From NCBI RefSeq assembly GCF_000745315.1, contig NZ_JQNQ01000001.1, forward strand, positions 3,720,001 through 3,784,000: a stretch of DNA of 64,000 nt, read 5' to 3'. A program made the translations under genes and the position numbers. The DNA is from Salegentibacter sp. Hel_I_6. Lineage in GTDB: Bacteria > Bacteroidota > Bacteroidia > Flavobacteriales > Flavobacteriaceae. The number at the start of each line of letters is the position of its first letter. Within the stretch, counting starts at the first letter, position 1. Of the stretch, positions 35,268 to 43,690 are shown piece after piece. Below the pieces are notes generated by a model, which had not been told where the DNA came from, searched no databases, and saw only the letters and a program-made list of their open reading frames with translations.

Positions 35268-36038
35268 TTAAGCGGTGAATTTGGTACCTACTGGTTTACC
35301 AGCAACAATGTCCAAAATCACATTCTTTTGTTTACCGTTTGCAATGTAAGTGGTAATGTTTTTTGCAGCAGTTCCCTTGGCAATCTTTATTTTAGACTCC
35401 ATACCGCCGCGACCTTCACCTTCGCCTTTTCCAGATTCCTGAACATATTTTTCGACATTTTCATCAACGGTTACTTTATTCAGTTTTTCAGATTCGTCGT
35501 CTTCCGGGTGACCGGTGTATAGACCATCGGTATCACTTAGAATAATTAAAGAATCTGCCTGAATTAGTTCAGCAACAAGACTGGCCAGTTCATCATTATC
35601 AGAGAACATAGACATTGTTACAGATACTGCATCATCTTCATTTGCAATTGGGATAATTCCCTCAGCTAATAAAGATTCGTAGCAGTTAATCATATTTTCA
35701 CGGTGAATTCCAGGGCTAAAATCTCTTTTGGTCGCCAAAACCTGTGCGCAACGCATTCCAAAATCGTGGAAAATACTATAATAGTGACGCATCATTCGCG
35801 GTTGTCCTACGGCAGAAAAGACCTGTCTTCTTTTAGAAGCATCTTCAATGTTAACATCTCCAAGCACTTCTTTACCGGCGATTGCCGATCCTGAAGAAAC
35901 GAGTACTACCATAACGTCTTCTTCATATAGTGTAGCTATTTGCTCTACAAGATGTTTTAATACTGGACCTAAAATCCTATTATCTTTATTGGTCATTACA
36001 TTGGTTCCGACCTTAACTACAATTCTCTTTTTTTCCAT
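35268..36038 (-). CDS. proB: Glutamate 5-kinase (no PUA domain)
   Basis: This 256-residue amino-acid-kinase-fold enzyme phosphorylates glutamate for proline synthesis. Motifs include RIVVKVGTNVMTNKD at the N-terminus, VVLVSSGSAIAGKEVLG and SDTDGLYTGHPEDDE. The C-terminal PUA domain of the E. coli enzyme (367 residues) is absent, as in many short forms. A block rich in Gly and Glu (GKGEGEGRGGMESK) precedes the nucleotide-binding region. It lies between proC and proA on the same strand, 40 bases after the proC stop. Confidence 0.95.
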   Translation of the reverse strand: MEKKRIVVKVGTNVMTNKDNRILGPVLKHLVEQIATLYEEDVMVVLVSSGSAIAGKEVLGDVNIEDASKRRQVFSAVGQPRMMRHYYSIFHDFGMRCAQVLATKRDFSPGIHRENMINCYESLLAEGIIPIANEDDAVSVTMSMFSDNDELASLVAELIQADSLIILSDTDGLYTGHPEDDESEKLNKVTVDENVEKYVQESGKGEGEGRGGMESKIKIAKGTAAKNITTYIANGKQKNVILDIVAGKPVGTKFTA

Positions 36039-36078
36039 TTTATAAAGTTATATTTAAACTTCCTTTATTAATTTTAGA

Positions 36079-36882
36079 TTACTCTTTTCCCAGTTCTACC
36101 GCTCTATCAAAGGCTGCATAGGCTGCATCTTTAATTAGCTCTTCTACGTTATTATCGTCCATAGAATCTAATGCGGCTCGGGTAGTTCCTCCTTTTGAAG
36201 CAACACGCTCCATCCAGGTACTTGGAGAAAGATCTGATTCATTAAAAAGTTTTACAGCACCTTCAAATGTTTGACTTACCAATACTTTTGAATCATTTTT
36301 AGAGAAGCCCATTTTTAGAGCGGCTTCTAGCATTGAATTCATAAAGTAGAATACATATGCAGGTCCGCTTCCTGAAATTCCTGTAGAAGCATCTATAAAT
36401 TTCTCAGTCTCTACATGAATAGAAGCACCTGTGGTATCTAATAAATTTCTAACCATAAGAAGTTCAACTCTGGAAACTTCTTCAGCTTCTGTAAATGAAG
36501 TAACTCCTTTTCCAACCTGTGCTGGAAGATTTGGCATTGAACGAACAACTTTTTTAACGTCCAGGCCTTCTTGTATTTTATCTATGGTCACTCCAGCCAT
36601 TAACGAAACAAAAATTTGCTGATCGTTTACAAGAGGTCTGATTTCTTCAAATAAAGAATCACAGTGATATGGTTTTACAGCAATAAATACGATGTCTGCT
36701 TTTGGAAGACATTCTTCTATATCATCATAAACATCAAAATGATCTATCTTACTAAGGGTGGTAATAACCTCGGCAGATTTATCGAAAATCATAAGGTTTC
36801 GATGATTAAGCAGACTAGACTTCGCCATTCCTTCAGCGTAGGTTAGTCCCATATTTCCTGCTCCAATAACTAATACTTTCAT
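36079..36882 (-). CDS. proC: Pyrroline-5-carboxylate reductase
   Basis: This 267-residue enzyme catalyses the last step of proline synthesis. The N-terminal NAD(P) motif is VLVIGAGNMGLTYAEGM. The C-terminal helical domain has the ProC signature DASTGISGSGPAYVFYFM and SKGGTTRAALDSM. It is the first gene of the pro operon, followed by proB and proA. The 461 bases upstream hold no gene that I can support. Confidence 0.96.
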   Translation of the reverse strand: MKVLVIGAGNMGLTYAEGMAKSSLLNHRNLMIFDKSAEVITTLSKIDHFDVYDDIEECLPKADIVFIAVKPYHCDSLFEEIRPLVNDQQIFVSLMAGVTIDKIQEGLDVKKVVRSMPNLPAQVGKGVTSFTEAEEVSRVELLMVRNLLDTTGASIHVETEKFIDASTGISGSGPAYVFYFMNSMLEAALKMGFSKNDSKVLVSQTFEGAVKLFNESDLSPSTWMERVASKGGTTRAALDSMDDNNVEELIKDAAYAAFDRAVELGKE

Positions 36883-37343
36883 TCTATATTTTTTGGTTAA
36901 TTAATTTTTTTCGACTCTTGGATATTCAAATCCGATTTATAAAGAACAAAGACCATGCAATGTTTTTTACCAAACCAACCTTCAATATCCATAAGCCAGG
37001 TTCAAATTAAATTATTTTTGTCTCATCTAATAAAATTTAAGGTTAAACTAATCTAAAAACCCTGGTTAAATTTTATTTGTTATATTCTTGTAAGGGAGGT
37101 AAAGCCATACTATATGGCAGTTAAAAGATAATTTAATTTTAGCTTTTGGTATAATGGAATCTATCAAAAACGTTAAAAATTATTAAAACCTGGATTAAGA
37201 TGAAGTAAGATTGGAGTGAATAATAAAAAAAGAAGAATTATAATTTGAAGATATTCCTTGGAAATACTGACATTTTGCTGCCATAATTGCAGGAAAACAC
37301 AAGTCATAATTAACGAAAAGGTTTTCGTTGAAAAATCGGGAAT
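36883..37343. other. Gene-free stretch of 461 bases
   Basis: No convincing coding frame or RNA gene was seen. It holds the promoter region of the pro operon and the 3' end of the stress operon. Two small palindromes are present: GCCATA-CTA-TATGGC at 37104-37118 and AACGAAAA-GG-TTTTCGTT at 37312-37329. The second lies after the beta-CASP gene but has no T-run, so it is not a clear terminator. Confidence 0.6.
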
Positions 37344-38717
37344 TTATGGCTTCAGGCTTATTATTTCATTAAGAGCAGGGATAATAACTTCTGATTTATA
37401 CAAATCTTTAATTTTTACCCTTAAAGAATCTAAAGCTGTTGGTTCCCCGTGAATTAAAAAAACTTTCTCTGGAATGTTTTTAATTTCCGAAAGCCAGTCC
37501 AGTAATTCCTGCTGATCGGCGTGCGCAGAAAGGCTTTCTATTTTAAGTATTTTAGCCTTTACCGGGCAATACTTCCCAAAAATCTTCACTTCTGAAGCTC
37601 CATTTTCTAATTGCCGGCCCCGGGTTCCTTCAGCCTGATATCCTACCAATAATACTGTGGTTTCGGGTTTATCTATTAAATATCGCAAATAGGTGAGTAC
37701 CCTTCCTCCAGTAACCATTCCGCTACCGGCAATAACTACTTTGGGACGGTTTTCATCTATGGTTTTCCAGGTATCCCCGTACGAAGTGATAATATTAAAA
37801 TAAGAAAGCATTTTTCTAAATTCAGCTGGATCCAATTTATGCCATTTGCTAAATCCTTCAAATAAACTCAAAACTTCATTCCCCATTGGGCTATCAATAT
37901 AAATAGGAATTTCAGGAATTTTATTTCTTTTAATTAGAAGATAGAGTTTGTACATAATTCCTTGTAAACGCTCTACGGCAAAACTGGGAATAATAAGATT
38001 TCCCTTTTGATTCAGGGTATTTATAATAGCTTCCGTAAGAATTTCATCTGAATCATCTTCGGGATGAAGCCGATCGCCATAAGTGCTTTCCAGGAAAAGA
38101 TAATCTGCCCATTCAGGTTTTTTTGGTGATTCCAGCAGTACATCTTGTTTTCTACCAATATCTCCAGAAAATACAAAGCGCTTTTCATAAATATCTAATT
38201 CAATAAATGCCGAACCTAAAATATGGCCGTTGGTTTGGTAGCGATATTTTATATTTTCTGAAATTTGATACCACTCATTCAGTTTTATACTTTTAAACAA
38301 ACCAATTGTTTTTTCGGTATCACTGCTAGTATATAAAGGCAATGCTAGTTTATGCTTGCTGTATTCTTCTTTGTTAGCTCTCTCGGCATCTTCTTCCTGT
38401 ATCTTAGCGCTATCTTTTAAGATCACTCCGGCAATTCCTAAACTTGGAGGTGTGCTTATAATTGGATTTTTATAACCTTGTTTAACTAAACGAGGTAAGT
38501 AACCGGTATGATCAAGATGCCCGTGGGTAAGTAAAATAAGGTCTATTGCTGAAGGATCAAATGGAAAATCTTTCCAATTGAGTTCGCGTAAACTTTTAAT
38601 ACCCTGGAAAAGTCCGCAGTCTATTAAGATATTTAGCTCTGGTGTTTCCAGGAGAAATTTAGACCCGGTAACGGTACCGGCAGCTCCTAAAAAATGAATT
38701 TTCACTTTATTTTCCAT
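37344..38717 (-). CDS. Beta-CASP metallo-beta-lactamase-fold hydrolase (RNase/CPSF-like)
   Basis: This 457-residue predicted nuclease has the metal motifs of the MBL fold (LTHGHLDHTGYLPR, TNGHILGSAFIEL, FVFSGDIGR) and beta-CASP motifs (VVIAGSGMVTGGRV and SLSAHADQQEL). Enzymes of this family process RNA ends. It is the last gene of a five-gene minus-strand operon with an ATP-cone/Mrr protein and three universal stress proteins, and it starts 4 bases after the ATP-cone gene. Position in a stress-regulated operon suggests a role in RNA turnover under that condition; this is inference. Confidence 0.9.
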   Translation of the reverse strand: MENKVKIHFLGAAGTVTGSKFLLETPELNILIDCGLFQGIKSLRELNWKDFPFDPSAIDLILLTHGHLDHTGYLPRLVKQGYKNPIISTPPSLGIAGVILKDSAKIQEEDAERANKEEYSKHKLALPLYTSSDTEKTIGLFKSIKLNEWYQISENIKYRYQTNGHILGSAFIELDIYEKRFVFSGDIGRKQDVLLESPKKPEWADYLFLESTYGDRLHPEDDSDEILTEAIINTLNQKGNLIIPSFAVERLQGIMYKLYLLIKRNKIPEIPIYIDSPMGNEVLSLFEGFSKWHKLDPAEFRKMLSYFNIITSYGDTWKTIDENRPKVVIAGSGMVTGGRVLTYLRYLIDKPETTVLLVGYQAEGTRGRQLENGASEVKIFGKYCPVKAKILKIESLSAHADQQELLDWLSEIKNIPEKVFLIHGEPTALDSLRVKIKDLYKSEVIIPALNEIISLKP

Positions 38718-38721
38718 TTGA

Positions 38722-39558
38722 TCAATGTTTACAAAGTTCTTTCATTTCTGAAAGTATTCTTTTTTTACGCGGATTATTTATTCCTAGATGATCCAGGTAA
38801 AAAGTATCATTTATAAGTTCCTGGCATAAAACTACATCCCGACTAAGGAAAAAGTTCTTTTCCCTTTCTGAAAGTAGTGTAGAAACGGTAATTGGATACA
38901 ATCCTAATTGATCTATTTTATCTTTAATGCCTTCACCTTTAGGATAATCCCAACTTAGCAGTTTTAAATTGGCACATTTACTATATTTAATAGCATCAGA
39001 AGTGAACCTGGTGTTGGTCACTACCCAACCTTCTTCAAAGTCACGTTTATTTTCCCCATTTTTTCTGAAGTTTTTAATATCCCGAAATCTTGAATCTATA
39101 TAAAGCGGAATTTTCACATCGCAATTTCTTCCTGCATTATGAAATTTACACTCTATAAGCACTAATTTTTCTTCAGTTTTTGCTTCAACATCAATTTCAT
39201 GGGTTACGCATTTCCCCTGGTAAGTTTTCCCAGTTTCAGTTTCATAACCACTATGACTCAAAAGCGCAGCAATAAATTTTTCAAACGGAAAACCTGTTGG
39301 TCCCAGTTCATAAATAGCGGTCTTTAATTTATATTTAGAAGCACTGGTTTTGTTTCCTTCCTTCAATAAACTAAAAGCCCGGTTATATATCTCTTTAGTA
39401 GAAATCCCATCATAAAGCTCTGTTTTTAACTTTTGAAGTGTTTTTTGGATCAGTTCTTCAGTAGCGCCAGATCGCTTTAAAGATTCTGCCACCCTCTCCA
39501 AAGAAAACTGAGCTTTCTCACCTGAAGCTTTTATGACTTTTAGATTGGAAATATCCAT
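38722..39558 (-). CDS. ATP-cone domain fused to an Mrr/PD-(D/E)xK nuclease-like domain
   Basis: This 278-residue protein starts with an ATP-cone domain (residues 5-90, LKVIKASGEKAQFSLERVAE), a nucleotide-sensing module known from ribonucleotide reductases and NrdR. A restriction-endonuclease-like domain follows, with GYETETGKTYQGKCVTHEID and VLIECKFHN, which fit the Asp-x(n)-Glu-x-Lys core (D in EIDV, ECK). The protein would be a nuclease or nuclease-like fold controlled by ATP/dATP binding. No methylase or restriction partner is nearby. It is in an operon with universal stress proteins and a beta-CASP hydrolase. Function is not established. Confidence 0.82.
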   Translation of the reverse strand: MDISNLKVIKASGEKAQFSLERVAESLKRSGATEELIQKTLQKLKTELYDGISTKEIYNRAFSLLKEGNKTSASKYKLKTAIYELGPTGFPFEKFIAALLSHSGYETETGKTYQGKCVTHEIDVEAKTEEKLVLIECKFHNAGRNCDVKIPLYIDSRFRDIKNFRKNGENKRDFEEGWVVTNTRFTSDAIKYSKCANLKLLSWDYPKGEGIKDKIDQLGLYPITVSTLLSEREKNFFLSRDVVLCQELINDTFYLDHLGINNPRKKRILSEMKELCKH

Positions 39559-39621
39559 ATTTATTGATTTAGCTAAATTTTTTTAATAGAATACTTAGAC
39601 TTGTATCAAGTTACTTTTATT

Positions 39622-40455
39622 TTAAGTTTTAGATGGCAAAAAGAGCATAGGAATTTGGGGTTTCTTACCTAATTCTTTCAATAGTGATTTATAAAAAAGA
39701 TTTTTGAAAAATCCTCTTTTTTTATGATTCAAAACCAAAACATCACTATCCCTGCTTTGAATAAAACTGTGGATTCCCTTAGTAACCTCAATATTGGTAA
39801 GCGTATGAAAGCTATGCGAAATATCTTTAAAATATTCATGTAGTTCTTCTTTCCTGGTTTCCTGCTCTTCAGTTAGCTTATCGGTATCCTGAATGTAGAG
39901 AATCCTAATACTGGCTTTAAATTTTTTAGCCATATCCATTAAAAATTCAATCTCAAAACCGGAAATAGACTTATCGTAACGGGTGGCAAAAACCATCTCT
40001 TTTTTTACCTCTGGTACAAATACACTATTGTCTGGAATTAATAAAACTGGCATATGATCTACAGCTTCAATTACATTCATACTATTGGTTCCAAAGATCC
40101 TGTCATCAGGTTCGGTTTCGCCTTTAGTACCCATAATAATAAGATCAAAAATTATTTCGTTTTGAATTTCAGCAATGGCATCATTCAGCCAGGATTCTAT
40201 AATTAAGGATTTAAATCTATGATTTTGATTTTGGTTGACTATAGCAACTTCTTTAAGAAGTTTGTCCATCATTATTTTATTTTCAGCTTTAGCCTGTGCT
40301 AAACTATTTCCATTAATATCTGGTGTATAGAATTCTGGTTTGCAGGCATTCAAAAAATAAAAATTACACAGCTCATTTCGGAATAGACTAAAAGCATACA
40401 CTGTAGCTTTCCAGGCGTTAGCTGAAAAATCGGTAGGGAGGAGTATATTTTTCAT
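39622..40455 (-). CDS. Universal stress protein, tandem domains (third copy)
   Basis: This 277-residue cytoplasmic protein has two UspA-like domains. The first starts with KNILLPTDFSANAWKATVYA and keeps the ATP-binding pattern G-x2-G-x9-G-T/S (MGTKGETEPDDRIFGTNS). The second (residues about 145-277) lacks that motif. It is the third of three related genes in a row and starts 2 bases after the stop of the second. It belongs to the operon with the putative Fnr-type promoter at 42193-42235. Usp proteins bind ATP and raise stress survival in known cases. Confidence 0.9.
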   Translation of the reverse strand: MKNILLPTDFSANAWKATVYAFSLFRNELCNFYFLNACKPEFYTPDINGNSLAQAKAENKIMMDKLLKEVAIVNQNQNHRFKSLIIESWLNDAIAEIQNEIIFDLIIMGTKGETEPDDRIFGTNSMNVIEAVDHMPVLLIPDNSVFVPEVKKEMVFATRYDKSISGFEIEFLMDMAKKFKASIRILYIQDTDKLTEEQETRKEELHEYFKDISHSFHTLTNIEVTKGIHSFIQSRDSDVLVLNHKKRGFFKNLFYKSLLKELGKKPQIPMLFLPSKT

Positions 40456-40457
40456 AA

Positions 40458-41306
40458 TCAGTTAAATTTTCCCGATGGAATTACCATAAATGGCACTTTA
40501 ACGTGAAATCCTATCTTATTCACAACTGGTCTAAAGAATAGGTTTTCAAAAAAATTGCGTTTATTATTTACCATAAATAGTAAATCTACTTTGTTTTGAT
40601 CTTGAAACTTCTTAATAGCTTTTTGTACACTTTTATTTTCTATAGTATAGAATTGATGTGACGTATCACCTAAAATCTTACTAAGATTTTTCTTGTTATC
40701 TTCTTGTTTCGCATCTAAATCGTTTCCGGAGTAAACGTATAAAATATTTATTTTGGAGGTATGATTTTTAGCGAAATTCAAGATCGGTTCTAATTGTGCA
40801 GCGCTAAAATGCAGTTCGAAATCTGTAGGGAATAATATGTTTACCGGTGGCGAATATTCATAATCTGAGGGTACGGCTAGCAACGGAGATTTTAACTTGT
40901 TTATCGCATGTACGGTATTAGTACCAATCAAAATTTCCTCAGCCCCTGTTGCTCCCTGGGTTCCCATTATAACCAGGTCTATTTCTTTAGATTTCAGCTG
41001 TTCTTTCATTTCATCAATGAGAAGATTAAATGCAGAAATTTTTTCAAAATGATGTTTAGGGTTTTTAAAATCGCGATTAATTTTTCGCTCTACTTTGCGT
41101 AATCCACTTAGCGAATTCTTTTTATAAGCTTCCCCAAGGTCGGGTTGTGTACTACTGTATAAAATATATTCTGAATCATATAAAACAGGCGTATAGGTAT
41201 TGAGAAGATAAAAGGTACATTCTTCATCTTTTAGCGATTTAACGGCATAAACGATAGCATTATAAGCATTTTCAGAAAAATCTGTGGGTAAGAGTATTTT
41301 TTTCAT
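40458..41306 (-). CDS. Universal stress protein, tandem domains (second copy)
   Basis: This 282-residue protein has two UspA-like domains. The N-terminal one starts with KKILLPTDFSENAYNAIVYA and has the ATP motif MGTQGATGAEEILIGTNT. The second domain ends with a segment (KRNFFENLFFRPVV) that replaces the ATP motif and is shared in style with the other two copies. It lies 12 bases after the first copy and 2 bases before the third. The three copies are diverged, so the duplication is old. It is expected to be cytoplasmic and controlled with the rest of the operon. Confidence 0.9.
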   Translation of the reverse strand: MKKILLPTDFSENAYNAIVYAVKSLKDEECTFYLLNTYTPVLYDSEYILYSSTQPDLGEAYKKNSLSGLRKVERKINRDFKNPKHHFEKISAFNLLIDEMKEQLKSKEIDLVIMGTQGATGAEEILIGTNTVHAINKLKSPLLAVPSDYEYSPPVNILFPTDFELHFSAAQLEPILNFAKNHTSKINILYVYSGNDLDAKQEDNKKNLSKILGDTSHQFYTIENKSVQKAIKKFQDQNKVDLLFMVNNKRNFFENLFFRPVVNKIGFHVKVPFMVIPSGKFN

Positions 41307-41318
41307 GATTTCTAATTT

Positions 41319-42173
41319 TTATACGCATTCACGGTTAAAATTCTGTAAAACGAGAAAAGGAATTTTTGGTTTTAAACCTACTTTATCTATAGTTGAGGTA
41401 AGCAGGATGTCTTCTAGATAAGTATGGCGTGAATTGACCATCACTAGAAGGTTTATTTTTTTTGAATCAATAAATTCTTCAATAGCTATTTCCTTTTGTA
41501 ATTCTTCGCTCTGGTGATCTAGTACATTAATATTATAAAACTGCTGTTTTAAAAATTCTAAATTGTCTTTTTGCCTCGCTGAAGTTGCCTTATGCTTAGA
41601 GATATAAAGCAAGTGAATTTTAGATTTAAAATCACGGGCAATTTCACCAACAAGTTTTAATTCTCTTTTTTGATACGGGATTAAGTAATTAGTAGGGAAA
41701 AGAAAATCCCGGGGCTCTTCATATTTAAAATTTTCGGGAATGGCTAAAACAGGACTTTGAACATATTTTAGAACCAATAAGGTATTACTGCCAAAACTAA
41801 GACTCCTGTCATTGGTTGCACCGCGGGTACCCATCACCACTAAATCGGCGTTTTCTGAATTTACCAGATTATTTACTTCGTCTACCAGATCGCCAAAAGC
41901 AGCAACCGATTTAATTAGATGCCGGGGATTACAGAACTCATCGTGCATTTTGGCACTAAGATCTTTTAAGGCCTTCTCCGCAGTTTCTTTTGTTCTGCCT
42001 TTTAAATCTTCCATCAATTCACTACTTAGCAAGCTTTCATCGGTATAAACTTTTTCGGCATAGGCGTGTAATAGAATTAATTCACTCTTTTCATACTTAA
42101 AAAGCTGGCAGGCATACCGCAATGCATTAAATGCGTTTTCCGAAAAATCTGTGGGTAAAATTATCTTTCTCAT
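41319..42173 (-). CDS. Universal stress protein, tandem domains (first copy of operon)
   Basis: This 284-residue protein has two UspA-like domains. The first begins RKIILPTDFSENAFNALRYA and carries the ATP-binding motif MGTRGATNDRSLSFGSNT. The second has no such motif. It is the first gene of a five-gene operon that continues with two more Usp copies, an ATP-cone/Mrr protein and a beta-CASP hydrolase (gaps 12, 2, 63 and 4 bases). The promoter is a TGA-N6-TCA site followed at 23 bases by a TAATTTTA element, which puts the predicted transcript start 15 bases before this ATG. Confidence 0.92.
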   Translation of the reverse strand: MRKIILPTDFSENAFNALRYACQLFKYEKSELILLHAYAEKVYTDESLLSSELMEDLKGRTKETAEKALKDLSAKMHDEFCNPRHLIKSVAAFGDLVDEVNNLVNSENADLVVMGTRGATNDRSLSFGSNTLLVLKYVQSPVLAIPENFKYEEPRDFLFPTNYLIPYQKRELKLVGEIARDFKSKIHLLYISKHKATSARQKDNLEFLKQQFYNINVLDHQSEELQKEIAIEEFIDSKKINLLVMVNSRHTYLEDILLTSTIDKVGLKPKIPFLVLQNFNRECV

Positions 42174-42192
42174 CTTCTGAAACTTTGATTTA

Positions 42193-42235
42193 TAAAATTA
42201 ACCGAAGAAGCAGGCTAAAACTATGAGGAAAATCA
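42193..42235 (-). promoter_or_regulatory. Fnr-type class II promoter of the Usp operon
   Basis: On the minus strand the operator TGATTTTCCTCA (42235-42224) is followed by 23 bases and then the -7 element TAATTTTA (42200-42193). The predicted transcript start is about 42188. The spacing equals that of five other sites in this region. One half-site deviates from RTCA (CTCA). Confidence 0.75.
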
Positions 42236-42286
42236 GTTTGTTTCTGATTTTTAAGTGTTTATAATAGAAATAAGTATTTCATAGTA

Positions 42287-42329
42287 TGACAGGTATCATA
42301 TTTATAACCAGTCAATTAGGGTATATTTA
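42287..42329 (+). promoter_or_regulatory. Fnr-type class II promoter of the WG-repeat protein gene
   Basis: The operator TGACAGGTATCA (42287-42298) is followed by 23 bases and the -7 element TATATTTA (42322-42329). The predicted start is about 42334, 20 bases before the ATG at 42354. The operator centre is then at -41.5. Confidence 0.75.
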
Positions 42330-42353
42330 TAAGTAGTTTTAAAATATATAACA

Positions 42354-42977
42354 ATGAAGAATTTAATAGTAGGAATCTTATTAAGTATTCCCTTTGTGCT
42401 AATGGCACAACAGCAGAAGGAGTTTGATTTTGTAGCCAACCAGGAAAATGGATTCACCGCAGTTAAGGAAGGTGAACGTTGGGGTTTTTTAGATGCTAAT
42501 GGTGATATGGTAGTTAAACTTAGGAGTGATCTTGTGACTAATGAAAAACCCAAAAGCGGAAATATTGGTGTAGCCGGTATAAAATATCCAAAATTTCAAG
42601 AGGAAAGAGTCATTATTAGAAAGCAGCAAGATGGAGTTAATTATTATGGCTTTATAAATACCGAAGGAAAGACCGTTGTTGAACCCGAATTCTTAAACCT
42701 TACCAATTTCTCCAATGGCAAAGCCCTGGCTTTAAAACTAGAAGAAGAAAGACTTGGGAAGAACCAATTGTTAGGCAAAGGAGTGATTTCTTATAAATAT
42801 GATGTAGTGTTAATTGATAAAAAAGGAGAAGTACTAAAATATTTAGAAGGCCCATTTCCGGTTTCTCTTTCTAAACAGAAATTAAGAGAAGCCCCTAAAA
42901 TTGAGGCAAAATGGCTAGGTGAAAAAACACTAAGCGTTAAAGCTCCCAATAAAAAATGGCGAATTCATAAACTTTAA
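42354..42977 (+). CDS. Secreted WG-repeat protein
   Basis: This 207-residue protein has a signal peptide (LIVGILLSIPFVLMAQ) and two or three WG-type repeats, for example GERWGFLDANGDMVV and NYYGFINTEGKTVVEP. WG repeats are common beta-structured modules in Bacteroidota with no fixed function. The promoter upstream has the shared Fnr-type layout, so it is probably induced with the stress operon, which runs in the opposite direction. A strong terminator follows 6 bases after the stop, so it is a single-gene transcript. I cannot assign a biochemical role. Confidence 0.8.
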   Translation: MKNLIVGILLSIPFVLMAQQQKEFDFVANQENGFTAVKEGERWGFLDANGDMVVKLRSDLVTNEKPKSGNIGVAGIKYPKFQEERVIIRKQQDGVNYYGFINTEGKTVVEPEFLNLTNFSNGKALALKLEEERLGKNQLLGKGVISYKYDVVLIDKKGEVLKYLEGPFPVSLSKQKLREAPKIEAKWLGEKTLSVKAPNKKWRIHKL

Positions 42978-42982
42978 AAAGT

Positions 42983-43018
42983 AATAAAGCCGATGTAAAA
43001 TTTGCATCGGCTTTATTT
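42983..43018 (+). terminator. Intrinsic terminator of the WG-repeat gene
   Basis: Arms AATAAAGCCGATG and CATCGGCTTTATT (stem of 13 pairs, loop TAAAATTTG) are followed by TTTG. It lies directly after the stop codon. Confidence 0.88.
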
Positions 43019-43057
43019 TTGTTAATCTATCGAGATGCTGTGCCCGTGTTGTTATAA

Positions 43058-43099
43058 AATGTTTCAAGAACATTGGATCGCGAGTCATCAAGAAACATT
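43058..43099 (-). terminator. Possible terminator overlapping the hsp20 stop codon
   Basis: An inverted repeat AATGTTTC (43058-43065) and GAAACATT (43092-43099) includes the last codons of the Hsp20 gene. The minus strand continues with TTTAT. The 26-base loop makes this weaker than the other terminators. Confidence 0.4.
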
Positions 43100-43567
43100 C
43101 ACAGTTTTAGTTTCTTTAGCTTTTTCTGTTTTTCTCTTCTTAAGGTTCATTTTTAAAATTCCCTCTTTGTATTTAGCTTCAACTTCTTTATCCATATCTA
43201 CTTCTTCGGGCAGACTTATATTTCTGGAAAAACTGTTATAGCTAAATTCTTTCCTAACGTAACTTTCTTTTTCTTCCTCTATCTTATTTTCTTTTTCAGC
43301 GGAAATAGATAAAACACCGTCTTCTATAGAAATTTTAAAATCCTCTTTTGAAAGTCCGGGAGCTGCAAGTTCAATTTCAAATTCGTTATCTTTTTTCTTA
43401 ACATTTAGTGCCGGAAATAGATCCTGATCAAAATCTCCGTTGAAAAAACGATTTAGATTGAAGATTCCGCGTTTGGTATCCATTAGATCAGAAAAAAATG
43501 GATCGTTAGCCAGGAACGAACTACCTAAGGTGGGATTTCTGCGGTTTTTAGATTTAATGAGTGACAT
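43088..43567 (-). CDS. Small heat-shock protein, Hsp20/alpha-crystallin family
   Basis: This 159-residue chaperone has a variable N-terminal region and an alpha-crystallin domain (residues about 55-150). Family motifs are VKKKDNEFEIELAAPGLSKEDF, IEDGVLSISAEKEN and YKEGILKMNLKKR. It holds unfolded proteins in the cytoplasm. Its promoter has the Fnr-type operator and a -7 element at the shared 23-base spacing, with the predicted start 36 bases before the ATG. A probable small-RNA gene lies just upstream on the same strand. Confidence 0.95.
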   Translation of the reverse strand: MSLIKSKNRRNPTLGSSFLANDPFFSDLMDTKRGIFNLNRFFNGDFDQDLFPALNVKKKDNEFEIELAAPGLSKEDFKISIEDGVLSISAEKENKIEEEKESYVRKEFSYNSFSRNISLPEEVDMDKEVEAKYKEGILKMNLKKRKTEKAKETKTVNVS

Positions 43568-43607
43568 AATAGTATAAATTTAAATGGTTAATAATTAATA
43601 AAGCCAT

Positions 43608-43650
43608 CTAATTTAATCTATAATATGGGGGTTTAATATGATGAAAATCA
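43608..43650 (-). promoter_or_regulatory. Fnr-type class II promoter of the hsp20 gene
   Basis: On the minus strand the operator TGATTTTCATCA (43650-43639) is followed by 23 bases and TAAATTAG (43615-43608), a one-mismatch form of the -7 element. The predicted transcript start is about 43603. Confidence 0.72.
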
Positions 43651-43690
43651 GTTATTTAATATTTATTTTCCCATAATTTGAAAAGGTTGT

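Noticed and set aside
37312..37329. Palindrome AACGAAAAGGTTTTCGTT as terminator of the stress operon
   Set aside because: The loop is only two bases unless pairs are opened, and there is no T-run on the minus strand.
38722..39558. Restriction-modification or defence island around the Mrr-like gene
   Set aside because: No methylase, helicase or mobile-element gene is nearby; the gene is embedded in a stress operon with ordinary base composition.
42256..42298. Second use of the 42287-42298 operator for the minus-strand Usp operon
   Set aside because: At 23 bases on the minus strand the sequence is TATAAACA, which is not a -7 element. The Usp operon has its own site at 42224-42235 with correct spacing.
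43035..43241. Small plus-strand frame starting with a Cys-rich peptide
   Set aside because: Most of it is antisense to the hsp20 gene, and no motif or conserved start context is seen.
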